Of a DNA stretch of 64,000 bases, positions 31,032 through 39,103 are shown in pieces. This DNA comes from Eubacteriales bacterium (lineage in GTDB: Bacteria; Bacillota; Clostridia; Oscillospirales; Oscillospiraceae): the NCBI GenBank assembly GCA_030536515.1, contig JAUNPV010000001.1, forward strand, positions 1 through 64,000, in the 5' to 3' direction. The notes under the pieces were generated by a model that saw nothing but the letters and a program-made list of their open reading frames with translations, was not told the origin of the DNA and searched no databases. Position numbers and translations under genes: made by a program. The first letter of the stretch is position 1, and the number at the start of each line of letters is the position of its first letter.

Positions 31032-32993
31032 ATGAAGAAAATCATTACACTCCTGCTGGCCCTGGCGATGGTCCTGGGGCTGCTGACCGGCTGTGCCGAA
31101 ACGGCTGCGCCCACGGAGGCCACGGTCCCCACCACCGCCGCCGCTGCTGCTGTGCCCGGTGAAACGGCACCTCCGGACGGGAACCCCGACGACGTTACCT
31201 GCAAGGGCAGCTACACCGGCCCGCTGGGCACCAAGGCCGTGGCCCGGGTGGGCAGCGAGACCCTGACCCCCGGGGTGCTCCAGGCCGCCTACTGGGCCCA
31301 GGTGGAGCAGTTCCGCCGGGGCACCTGGGAGGAGACTCCGGATTTTGACAAGCCTCTGGATGTGCAGCCCTGCCCTCTGGATGAGGATGTGGCCAGCTGG
31401 CAGCAGTATTTCCTGAAAAGGGCCCTGGACACCTGGCACACCGCCCAGGCTCTGGCCCTTCAGTCCCAGGAGGTGCCCATGGCCACCGAGGAGGCCTACA
31501 AGCCGGACCCGGAAAAGCACGCCGAGTATATGACGGATATGCCCGCCAACCGGGTGCTCTACGGCAACAACAAATTCTATGTGCCCAATTCCATGCACCA
31601 GGCCTTTTTGGATGGGCTTCCGGCGCTGCTGAAGGACCTGGCGGAAAACCGGGGCTACGGCAATGCCGACGCCATGGCGGACAAGGCCTTCGGCACCACC
31701 CTGGCGGACCTGACCGCCTTTGCAGAGCTCTACAACCGCAGCTATATGTACTTCACCACGTTGAGCTATGACCTGGAGCCGGAGGTGCAGGAGACCGCCG
31801 GGGAGACAAAATTTGTGGACATCCGGCAGATTCTGCTGTATCCCCAGGTGGAGCAGAACCCCTGGCAGCCGGTGGAAAACCCTGAGACCCCTCAAATCGG
31901 GGCGGACGGCACGGTCACCTGCTCGGAGGAGCTGTGGCAGTCCGGCATGGCGGTGGCGGAAAAGCTGCTCAACGAGTGGCGCTACGGCATCAGAGCCGGG
32001 GAGGCCACCTTTGCCGAGCTTGCAAACCAGCACTCCCAGGACCGGGGCACCGCTGTCAACGGCGGCAGCTACCGGGATTTGCAGCCGGGCCAGCTGGACC
32101 CTGCGCTGGACGAGTGGTGCTTTGACCCGGAACGCAAGCCCGGGGACACCACCGTTATACGCACGGACTATGGCATTCACATCCTCTATTTCTCCGGCAG
32201 CAGCGACGGCAGCGACAAAAGCGCCATGAACACTGCCCAGCAGGCGCTGCTTCGCAGTGCCCGGGAGCAGTATCCCATGGAGGTGGACTACGCCGCCATC
32301 TCTCTGAAGGAGGCCCAGAGCCGGGTGGCGCTGGAGGATATGCTGTATCCGGATGTGGCCCACGAGCGCTACCCCGAGGTGCCCCTGTACGTCCAGCAGG
32401 ACTACCCGGACACCAAGTACGGCGGCTACCCCCTGCGGACCCACGGCTGCGGCATCACCACCATGGCCATGCTGGCCAGCTACATGGCCGATGAGGAGCT
32501 GACCCCGCCGGAGCTGAGCCAGCGCTACGGCAGCTACTGCTCCGAGCACGGCACCGACGGCACCCTGTTCAACAAGACCCCGGCGGAAATGGGCTTCTTC
32601 CTGCTGAAGAAAACCTATAAGCCCGACGAGGCCAAGCAGGCTCTGGAGGACGGCTACATTGTGGTGTCCGTCCAGACCAAGGGCTTCTGGACCCGGGGCG
32701 GCCACTATCTGCTCATCGAAAAAATGAACGAGGACGGCACCATCCAGGTCCGGGATTCCAACCTGTTCAACTACGGCCGCCTGCCCGACCACAAAAACGA
32801 CCGCTTTGAATGGGAGACCATCCCGCCCAAATGCGTGGGCTACTGGATTTTCCAGAACAAGATCAAAACCATCCCCGCCTGCACCCGCTGCGGCGACGGG
32901 TCCGGCCTGGCGGAGAACTACATCTGCGAAAAATGCCAGAGCGCCCTGGCAAGACGCGGGACATATTTGAACGGTACGGATACTCTTGCGTAG
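31032..32993 (+). CDS. Lipoprotein with PpiC-type isomerase and C39-like peptidase domains
   Basis: A 653-residue secreted lipoprotein: signal peptide with lipobox LLTGC (Cys21), a Thr/Ala linker, a SurA/PrsA-like chaperone region (about 60-250) and a parvulin-like domain (about 265-395, FVDIRQILLYP ... TVIRTDYGIHILYF). A C39-family-like domain follows (about 445-610) with candidate catalytic Cys in RTHGCGITTMAML and His in RGGHYLLIEK. The tail is a CxxC...CxxC zinc ribbon (CTRCGDG...CEKCQ). A foldase joined to a peptidase is unusual. The stop TAG (32991-32993) belongs to a degenerate GTAG repeat. Confidence 0.8.
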   Translation: MKKIITLLLALAMVLGLLTGCAETAAPTEATVPTTAAAAAVPGETAPPDGNPDDVTCKGSYTGPLGTKAVARVGSETLTPGVLQAAYWAQVEQFRRGTWEETPDFDKPLDVQPCPLDEDVASWQQYFLKRALDTWHTAQALALQSQEVPMATEEAYKPDPEKHAEYMTDMPANRVLYGNNKFYVPNSMHQAFLDGLPALLKDLAENRGYGNADAMADKAFGTTLADLTAFAELYNRSYMYFTTLSYDLEPEVQETAGETKFVDIRQILLYPQVEQNPWQPVENPETPQIGADGTVTCSEELWQSGMAVAEKLLNEWRYGIRAGEATFAELANQHSQDRGTAVNGGSYRDLQPGQLDPALDEWCFDPERKPGDTTVIRTDYGIHILYFSGSSDGSDKSAMNTAQQALLRSAREQYPMEVDYAAISLKEAQSRVALEDMLYPDVAHERYPEVPLYVQQDYPDTKYGGYPLRTHGCGITTMAMLASYMADEELTPPELSQRYGSYCSEHGTDGTLFNKTPAEMGFFLLKKTYKPDEAKQALEDGYIVVSVQTKGFWTRGGHYLLIEKMNEDGTIQVRDSNLFNYGRLPDHKNDRFEWETIPPKCVGYWIFQNKIKTIPACTRCGDGSGLAENYICEKCQSALARRGTYLNGTDTLA

Positions 32994-33032
32994 GGACAGC
33001 CCCGAATTGCCTTTGACTATCACAAATGCGCC

Positions 33033-33094
33033 GTAGGGCACGGCCTCCTGGACGTGCCGCTGTGTACCGGCGCGTCAAGGATGCCGCGCCCTAC
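33033..33094. repeat. BIME, GTAG-REP family F
   Basis: GTAG plus arms GGCACG/CGTGCC (33033-33058) is paired with an inverted copy with arms GGCGCG/CGCGCC and CTAC (33069-33094). The changed bases are compensated within the arm. Confidence 0.8.
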
Positions 33095-33112
33095 GGGCTT
33101 GTATCAACGAAC

Positions 33113-33321
33113 TGTCATTGCGAAACCAGCGGTGCTGCCCGCAGGGAATCAAAAATTTCTATACTTGCCAGTGGCAAGTATACCATAATTTATCGCAGAC
33201 TGGCGTGGCAATCCGCATCCCCTCTGGCTGGCCCGTTGGGCCAGCCAGTTCATTTTTCCTTTGGAAAAATGAAAAAGAGAACGGATTGCCACACCATGCT
33301 GCGGCATGGTTCGCAATGACA
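33113..33321. repeat. Family C repeat carrying a nested mini-element
   Basis: TGTCATTGCGAAACCAG is interrupted by mini-element G at 33131, then resumes as CAGACTGGCGTGGCAATCCG. The centre holds GGCTGGCCC-GTT-GGGCCAGCC and CATTTTTCC-TTT-GGAAAAATG hairpins, and the right end is TTCGCAATGACA. Confidence 0.8.
33131..33193. repeat. Nested mini-element G, copy 2
   Basis: Reverse orientation: GGTGCTGCCCGCAGGGAATC, then a TTGCCAGTGGCAA palindrome and ACCATAATTTA. It splits a family C arm. Confidence 0.65.
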
Positions 33322-33340
33322 ATCTGCTTGCGTAAAGAAA

Positions 33341-33376
33341 CCCGTGCAGCTCCCCATTGGGAACTGCACGGGCTTT
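33341..33376 (-). terminator. Terminator of spo0A
   Basis: CCCGTGCAG...CTGCACGGG arms (33341-33371) have T-runs on both sides, ending 7 bp from the spo0A stop. Confidence 0.8.
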
Positions 33377-33382
33377 TTGGTT

Positions 33383-34162
33383 TCAAAATTGGGCGGCCTC
33401 GGCGGATTTCAGCTGCAATTGGAGCTTGTCTGCAATGAGGGCGATAAACTCGGAATTGGTGGGCTTTCCCTTGGTGTTGGACACGGTGTAGCCGAAGAAC
33501 CGCTGGAGGGTGTCCAGGTCGCCACGGTCCCAGGCCACTTCTATTGCGTGGCGGATGGCCCGCTCCACTCTGGAAGGGGTGGTCTGGAAGGTTTTCGCCA
33601 CCTGGGGGTAGAGGACCTTGGTGATGGCGTTGATGACATCCATGTCGTTGACGGCGATGATGATGGCCTCCCGGAGGTACTGGTAGCCCTTGATGTGGGC
33701 GGGGACGCCGATTTCGTGGATGATGCCCGTGACGAGGGACTCAATGCCGGCCTTGTCGCTGCGGCGGGGGAGGGCGCTCCGGAGGCTCTCCCCACCCCGG
33801 ATTTCCTCCAAATGCTCGGCAAGAGCGCTCATGTCACAGGGCTTCAGCATCAGATACCGAACGCCCAGGTTCGCTGCGGCGGTGGAAACATACTCGGTGA
33901 CGAAGGCCGAGGTGGCCAGGGTCACGGGCTTCGGCTCCAGGTCGGAAATGGCCCGGAGCACGCTGATGCCGTCCTTCTTCGGCAGCATCAGATCCAGCAC
34001 CAGGACGTCCGGCCGGAGCTTCTCAATCATGCGCACGGCCAGCTCCCCATCGCCGGCGGTGCCGATTACCTGAAAGCCGTCGGACTGCTGCAGCTCTGCG
34101 CTCAGTCCGGCGCAAAAGTCTTCTGCGGCATCCGCAATCAAGACGGTTGTTGCTTTTTCCAT
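33383..34162 (-). CDS. Sporulation master regulator Spo0A
   Basis: A 259-residue response regulator. The receiver domain (about residues 1-120) has the phospho-acceptor Asp in [13 protein letters not shown] and the acidic pocket in LIADAAED. The C-terminal effector domain (about 150-259) shows the Spo0A-specific segments [21 protein letters not shown] and [27 protein letters not shown], the DNA recognition helix. ATG 34162 has GGAGAGG upstream. The gene implies endospore formation. A 0A-box-like heptamer lies upstream at 34341. Confidence 0.97.
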   Translation of the reverse strand: MEKATTVLIADAAEDFCAGLSAELQQSDGFQVIGTAGDGELAVRMIEKLRPDVLVLDLMLPKKDGISVLRAISDLEPKPVTLATSAFVTEYVSTAAANLGVRYLMLKPCDMSALAEHLEEIRGGESLRSALPRRSDKAGIESLVTGIIHEIGVPAHIKGYQYLREAIIIAVNDMDVINAITKVLYPQVAKTFQTTPSRVERAIRHAIEVAWDRGDLDTLQRFFGYTVSNTKGKPTNSEFIALIADKLQLQLKSAEAAQF

Positions 34163-34340
34163 TACATTCCTCTCCAATCATGTAAAAATAAACTCCCCTG
34201 TCTATGGCGCAGGCACCATAGGCGACAATTAGAGAATAGCATGAAGTTCACCCTTTTGCAAGCTAATATTGCAACAATCGTTCGTCAATTAAACGTTATA
34301 ATCCACAGAAACTGATATAATTCCAACATTTTAGACAGCA

Positions 34341-34347
34341 TTCGACA
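34341..34347 (-). promoter_or_regulatory. Possible 0A box
   Basis: TTCGACA here is the reverse complement of the Spo0A recognition heptamer TGTCGAA. It lies about 180 bp upstream of spo0A and 56 bp upstream of the pepF -35 box. A 7-bp match can arise by chance. Confidence 0.35.
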
Positions 34348-34402
34348 AACGCCGCCCCAAAGAAAGGAAAAAAAGCCCGGCAAGTCCTGCTCCACAAGAG
34401 TG

Positions 34403-34431
34403 TTGACGGGCGGCAAAAGCTGATGTAAAAT
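34403..34431 (+). promoter_or_regulatory. Promoter of pepF
   Basis: TTGACG (34403-34408) and TAAAAT (34426-34431) are 17 bp apart, 29 bp before the start codon. Confidence 0.65.
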
Positions 34432-34460
34432 GGAGGAAATTCACCGAGGAGGAATGAACA

Positions 34461-36215
34461 ATGAACGAAGTGTGGAATCTGGACCCCATCTACAAGGGCT
34501 TTTCCGACCCCCAAATGGCATCCGACATGGAAAAACTGAAGGCCGCCGTGGCCCGGGGCGCTGCCTTTACCGCAGAGCTAGGCGGCATGGAGCCCCTGGC
34601 GGGGCTGAAGGAGGGCATCGCCATTCAGGAGGAGGTGGCCGCTCTGGTGGACCGGCTGGCGGGCTACGCCTCCCTGCGCCAGGCTGCCGACACCAAGGAC
34701 CCGGAGCCCGGCTCCAAAATCGGCCAGATTATGGCGGTCGTCAGCGCCTTTGCCGGCACCGAGGCCGCCTTCAAGGCCTGGGCTGCTGCTCTGCCGGACC
34801 TGATGGACCTGGTCCGGGGGGACGAGGTGCTGCGGGAGTATGAATTCCTGTTTTCCAATATCTCCGATTCCGCCCGCTACCTGCTGCCGGGACGGGGCGA
34901 GGAGATTATGGCCAAGCTGGAAATGTCCGGCACCGTCGCCTGGAGCGAGATGCAGCAGTATCTGACCTCCACCGTGCCGGTGAGCTACCGGGGGGAAATC
35001 ACCAACCTGTCCGCCATCCGGAACCTGGCCTACGACCCGGACCCCGCCGTCCGGAAGGAGGCCTACGAGGCGGAGCTAGCCTGCTACGAGCGCATCCAGG
35101 ACCCGGTGGCCTATGCGCTGAATTCCATTAAGCTGGAAACCATTTCCGACTGCCAGCTCAGAGGCTACGACTCCCCGCTGGCCCGGACTCTTAAGCACTC
35201 CGACATGAAGCAGGAGACTCTGGACGCCATGCTGGGGGCCATGGACGAGTATCTGCCCAAGTTCTGGCAGTATTTGAAGGCCAAGGCCAGTGCCCTGGGC
35301 TACGAGAACGGCCTGCCCTGGTATGAGCTGTTCGCCCCCATGGGAAAATCCTCCACCAAATTCACCACCCAGCAGGCCAGGGACTATCTGGTGGAGCTGT
35401 TCGCCGGGTTTGACGGGGAACTGTCCGACATGGTGGCCCGGGCCTTCGACGAGGCCTGGATTGACTTCTACCCCCGTGACGGCAAGGCCGGCGGCGCGTT
35501 CTGCTCCGGGGTGGAGTGCCTGGGGGAGAGCCGGGTGCTGACCAACTTTGACGGGATGTTCGGCGACGTGGTGACCCTGGCCCACGAGCTGGGCCACGCC
35601 TTCCACAACCACTGCATCCGGGACCATCGGCTCCTGAACCGGGACTACTCCATGCCTCTTGCGGAGACGGCCTCCACCTTCAACGAGTGCGTGGTCATGG
35701 CCTCCGCCATCGGCAGGGCCGCAGGCCGGGAGGAGAAGATTGCCCTCATCGAAAACCAGCTCCAGGATGCCTGCCAGATTATCTGCGACATCTATTCCCG
35801 GTTCACCTTCGAAAAGCGGGTGCTGGACAGCCGGGAGGAGCAGTTTATGAACGCCAAGACCCTGTGCGGCTTCATGCTGGACGCTCAGAAGGCCTGCTAC
35901 GGCGACGGCCTGGACCCGGAGCAGCTGCACCCGTATATGTGGATTTGCAAGAGCCACTACTACGGCCCCACCTACTATAACTTCCCCTATGCCTTCGGCG
36001 GCCTCTTTGCCCGGGGCCTGTACGCCCGGTACGAGGCCGAGGGGGCGGCCTTTGTGGATAAGTACAAGAAGCTCCTGCACACCACCTGCGTGGCCACCGC
36101 CGAGGACACCGCCAAGGTGGCCGGCATCGACCTGACCGACAAAAACTTCTGGCGTGGGGCCTTGCAGACCATCGCAGACCAGATTGACCTGTTCTGCCAG
36201 CTGGTGGAGCAGTAA
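34461..36215 (+). CDS. M3-family oligoendopeptidase PepF
   Basis: A 584-residue zinc oligopeptidase. The zinc motif HELGH is at about residues 375-379 (TLAHELGHAFHNH), and the third ligand Glu is about 25 residues on in ETASTFNE. The helical N-terminal half matches PepF/oligoendopeptidase F. GAGGAATGAACA precedes ATG 34461. Cytoplasmic, degrading short peptides. It is divergent from spo0A. Confidence 0.93.
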   Translation: MNEVWNLDPIYKGFSDPQMASDMEKLKAAVARGAAFTAELGGMEPLAGLKEGIAIQEEVAALVDRLAGYASLRQAADTKDPEPGSKIGQIMAVVSAFAGTEAAFKAWAAALPDLMDLVRGDEVLREYEFLFSNISDSARYLLPGRGEEIMAKLEMSGTVAWSEMQQYLTSTVPVSYRGEITNLSAIRNLAYDPDPAVRKEAYEAELACYERIQDPVAYALNSIKLETISDCQLRGYDSPLARTLKHSDMKQETLDAMLGAMDEYLPKFWQYLKAKASALGYENGLPWYELFAPMGKSSTKFTTQQARDYLVELFAGFDGELSDMVARAFDEAWIDFYPRDGKAGGAFCSGVECLGESRVLTNFDGMFGDVVTLAHELGHAFHNHCIRDHRLLNRDYSMPLAETASTFNECVVMASAIGRAAGREEKIALIENQLQDACQIICDIYSRFTFEKRVLDSREEQFMNAKTLCGFMLDAQKACYGDGLDPEQLHPYMWICKSHYYGPTYYNFPYAFGGLFARGLYARYEAEGAAFVDKYKKLLHTTCVATAEDTAKVAGIDLTDKNFWRGALQTIADQIDLFCQLVEQ

Positions 36216-36238
36216 ACAAAAAAGCACCGCGCTCTTTT

Positions 36239-36397
36239 CCTTCCCCCGGGGGGAAGGTGTCGCCGCAGGCGACGGATGAGGGATGGCGTGCAGTTAAAAG
36301 AGTACTGTCGCCGTTTGTGCATACAATGGATAACAGTTCGCCATCCCTCATCAGTCACCAGTCTGAGGACTGGTGACAGCTTCCCCCCGGGGGAAGC
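36239..36397. repeat. Family D repeat, full copy
   Basis: End palindromes CCTTCCCCCGGGGGGAAGG and GCTTCCCCCCGGGGGAAGC, GATGAGGGATGGCG / CGCCATCCCTCATC arms, a left GTCGCCGCAGGCGAC hairpin and a right CACCAGTCTGAGGACTGGTG hairpin. Confidence 0.8.
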
Positions 36398-36433
36398 AAA
36401 GGGAACGGTGGATGCTTGGATTTGGAGGAACCT

Positions 36434-37714
36434 ATGGACAACCGTATTACGGGGTTAGTGGAATTTTTGAACTGTGCGCACAGTGTTTATCACGCTGCGG
36501 CTTATCTGGCTGAGACTTTCGAAAAGGCCGGGTATGTCCGGCTGTTTGAGCATGAGAGCTGGGACCTGGTTCCCGGCGGAAAGTATTATCTGACCCGGGG
36601 CGGCACGGCGGTGGTGGCCTTCCGGGTGCCTCAGACGGCTCCGGCGGGCTTTATGATGAGCGCCAGCCACGCCGACCGGCCGGGCTTCAAGGTCAAGGAG
36701 AATTTTGAGCTCTGCGGCACCTACACCCGCATGGCCGTGGAGCGCTACGGCGGGCTGATTCTGTCCACCTGGCTGGACCGGGTGCTGTCTGTGGCGGGCC
36801 GGGTCACGGTGGAAACGGAGCAGGGAATTGAAAACCGGCTCATCGACCTGGACCGGGACCTGCTGATGATTCCCAATGTGGCCATTCACATGAACCGCCA
36901 GGTCAACGACGGCTACAAGTGGAACCCCGCCGTGGATATGCTGCCGTTGGTTGGCGGGAAGGATGCCAAGGGAAAGCTGGCCGCCGAAATCGAGGCCGCC
37001 GCCGGGGGGAAGGTCCTGGGCAGCGACCTGTACCTGTACCTCCGGGAGAAGGCCAGAGTCTGGGGTGTGGAGGGGGAATTCCTCTCCGCCCAGGGGCTGG
37101 ACGATTTGGAGTGCGCCTGGGGCTGCACCCAGGGCTTTTTGAAGGCAGGGGACAGCAGCGCCATCCCGGTGCTGTGCGTCTTTGACAGCGAGGAGGTGGG
37201 CTCCGCCTCGGTCCAGGGGGCCTGCTCCACCCTGCTGACCGACACCCTGGACCGCATCTGCGGCGCACTGGGGCTGGACAAAAAGCGGATGCTGGCCCAG
37301 TCCTTCATGGTGTCCGCCGACAACGCCCACGCCGTCCACCCCAACCATCCGGAGTTTGCCGACCCTACCAACGCCCCGGTGCTGGGTGGCGGCATCGTGC
37401 TGAAGCACAACGCCAATCAGAGCTACTGCACCGACGGCGTTTCCGCCGCCCTGTTCAGAAGGGTCTGCGCCAGAGCCGGGGTGGAGGTCCAGAGCTACTA
37501 CAACCGGGCGGACCTGCCCGGCGGCTCCACCCTGGGCAGGCTCTCTCTGGCCCAGGTCAGCGTGCCCACGGCGGACATCGGCCTGGCCCAGCTGGCTATG
37601 CACTCCGGCTACGAAACCGCCGCCACAGCCGACGCAACAGCTCTGGAAAAGGCCATGGAGGTTTTTTACGGCTCCAGCCTGGAGGCGAGCGAGAGCGGAT
37701 ACTGCCTGCGATAA
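36434..37714 (+). CDS. M18-family aminopeptidase (ApeB-like)
   Basis: A 426-residue dinuclear zinc aminopeptidase. Visible M18 signatures are SASHADRPGFKVKEN (first metal His and Asp), VFDSEEVGSASVQGA (metal Glu pair), SADNAHAVHPNHPE, and the closing PTADIGLAQLAMHSGYE with the last His ligand. ATG 36434 has TTTGGAGGA 5 nt upstream; the longer frame starts in the repeat. Follows pepF, so both supply peptide turnover. Confidence 0.92.
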   Translation: MDNRITGLVEFLNCAHSVYHAAAYLAETFEKAGYVRLFEHESWDLVPGGKYYLTRGGTAVVAFRVPQTAPAGFMMSASHADRPGFKVKENFELCGTYTRMAVERYGGLILSTWLDRVLSVAGRVTVETEQGIENRLIDLDRDLLMIPNVAIHMNRQVNDGYKWNPAVDMLPLVGGKDAKGKLAAEIEAAAGGKVLGSDLYLYLREKARVWGVEGEFLSAQGLDDLECAWGCTQGFLKAGDSSAIPVLCVFDSEEVGSASVQGACSTLLTDTLDRICGALGLDKKRMLAQSFMVSADNAHAVHPNHPEFADPTNAPVLGGGIVLKHNANQSYCTDGVSAALFRRVCARAGVEVQSYYNRADLPGGSTLGRLSLAQVSVPTADIGLAQLAMHSGYETAATADATALEKAMEVFYGSSLEASESGYCLR

Positions 37715-37749
37715 CAGCGTAGGGGTTTGTATCAGCGAAAACGATAGAA

Positions 37750-37895
37750 TGTCATTGCGAAACCAGTCCGCAGACTGGTTGTGGCAATCCGTTCTTTTTC
37801 ATTTTTCCTCTGGAAAAATGAACTGGTTGGTGAAAAGCACCAACCAGAGGGAATTCGGATTGCCACGCCAGTGTGAGCACTGGCTCGCAATGACA
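37750..37895. repeat. Family C repeat, long form
   Basis: TGTCATTGCGAAACCAG and CTGGCTCGCAATGACA ends. The centre has CATTTTTCC-TCT-GGAAAAATG and CTGGTTGGTG / CACCAACCAG hairpins, in opposite orientation to the copy at 33113. Confidence 0.85.
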
Positions 37896-37993
37896 TTTTA
37901 TATTTTTGTATTGCGGAAGTGAAAAATTTTTTATTGCAAAAACCATCCGTTTGCGCTACCATAGTATCACTCAATGAAAAGGATGTACAGCCT

Positions 37994-38836
37994 ATGAAAA
38001 CCTGGAGCGCAGTTCGGGAATGGATTGCCATTACCTTTGCCACTGCCATCATCGCTATGTCGGTGTTTTTCTTTCTGATGCCCAGCCATTTGTCCGTCAG
38101 CAGCATTTCGGGCCTTTCCATTATTCTGGCCAATTTCCTGCCGCTGTCGGTGTCCGCCATTACCATGGTGCTGAACCTTGCCCTGCTGGGGCTGGGGTTT
38201 GCTCTGATTGGCCGGGGCTTCGGCGTGAAAACCGTGTACACCTCCATTTTGCTGCCGTTGTTTCTGGGCATTCTGGAGCGGCTGTTTCCCCAGGGAGGCT
38301 CTCTGACCGGGGACGCTCTCATCGACATGATTTGCTACTGCTTTTTCGTCAGCATCGGCCTTGCCATGCTGTTTGAGCGCAACGCCTCCTCCGGGGGCAT
38401 CGACATTGTGGCCAAGCTCATGAACCGGTTTCTGCGCCTCGAACTGGGCCAGGCCATGAGTCTGGCGGGGATGTGCGTGGCGGTGTCGGCGATTTTTGTC
38501 TACGATATCAAAACCGTGCTGCTGAGTGTCATCGGCACCTACCTCAACGGCATCATCCTGGACCACTTTATCTTCGGCTCCACCATGAAAAAGCGGGTGT
38601 GCATCGTGTCGAAAAAGCAGGCGGAAATCAAGACCTTCATCCTCCACCAGCTCCACAGCGGCGCCACCGTCTACGACGCCCGGGGGGCCTACACGGACGA
38701 GCCCTTCCAGGAGATTATCGCCATTGTGGACAAGGCGGAGTATTTGAAGCTGATGAACTACCTGGCAAAGGCGGACCCGGATGCCTTCGTGACGGTGTAT
38801 GCGGTCAATGAGATTATTTATAAGCCGAAGGTGTAG
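37994..38836 (+). CDS. YitT-family membrane protein (DUF2179)
   Basis: A 280-residue protein with about five hydrophobic helices in residues 10-185 followed by a soluble DUF2179 domain (RVCIVSKKQAEIKTFILHQLHSGATVYDARGAYT). This is the YitT/YxkD architecture. ATG 37994 follows AAAAGGAT at 10 nt; the open frame continues upstream to 37919 but with no better ribosome site. Transported substrate is unknown. Confidence 0.85.
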   Translation: MKTWSAVREWIAITFATAIIAMSVFFFLMPSHLSVSSISGLSIILANFLPLSVSAITMVLNLALLGLGFALIGRGFGVKTVYTSILLPLFLGILERLFPQGGSLTGDALIDMICYCFFVSIGLAMLFERNASSGGIDIVAKLMNRFLRLELGQAMSLAGMCVAVSAIFVYDIKTVLLSVIGTYLNGIILDHFIFGSTMKKRVCIVSKKQAEIKTFILHQLHSGATVYDARGAYTDEPFQEIIAIVDKAEYLKLMNYLAKADPDAFVTVYAVNEIIYKPKV

Positions 38837-38889
38837 GAAAACTGGCAGAATCACTAAAAAGGGCCTGGGAAAACTGTCAGAAAGCACCA

Positions 38890-38918
38890 TTGCCAAGACT
38901 TGCAAAATGTGGTATCAT
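38890..38918 (+). promoter_or_regulatory. Promoter of the ABC ATPase gene
   Basis: TTGCCA (38890-38895) and TATCAT (38913-38918) are 17 bp apart. It implies a leader of about 180 nt. Confidence 0.6.
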
Positions 38919-38976
38919 AGGAACATCCAGGTGGGTCATGCCTACTCCACAAAATAGGTATGTCACCACTAAAATT

Positions 38977-39103
38977 AAAGGAGGATACCCCGTCAGACTC
39001 ACGGTACGGCAGTGTGGAGACCTGTCGCAATGCCCCCGGAATTTTACCGTCCGGAGGCGAGAATGCACGCGAAAGGCTCGGTGCATTTAGAGTCGCAAAC
39101 ATT
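38977..39103 (+). promoter_or_regulatory. Candidate structured leader RNA separating SD from start codon
   Basis: A strong SD (AAAGGAGGAT, 38977-38986) has no start codon after it. The ATG at 39104 has no SD. Between them lies a compact potential fold: P1 GACTC 38996-39000 with GAGTC 39090-39094; ACGGTA 39001-39006 with TACCGT 39045-39050; CGGCAG 39007-39012 with CTGTCG 39022-39027; GCCCCCGG 39032-39039 with CCGGAGGC 39051-39058 (one mismatch), which gives an H-type pseudoknot; AATGCAC 39062-39068 with GTGCATT 39081-39087. It does not match a riboswitch class I know. Confidence 0.5.

Noticed and set aside
30933..33041. A long open frame (about 700 codons) on the minus strand opposite the PpiC/C39 lipoprotein
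   Set aside because: It is a mirror of a high-GC gene: the plus strand has signal peptide, domains, SD and promoter; the minus frame has low-complexity Gly/His/Leu-rich sequence and no ribosome site.
34200..34300. Sigma-H promoter for spo0A
   Set aside because: Only weak sigma-A-like matches were seen; no convincing sigma-H -35/-10 pair could be placed.
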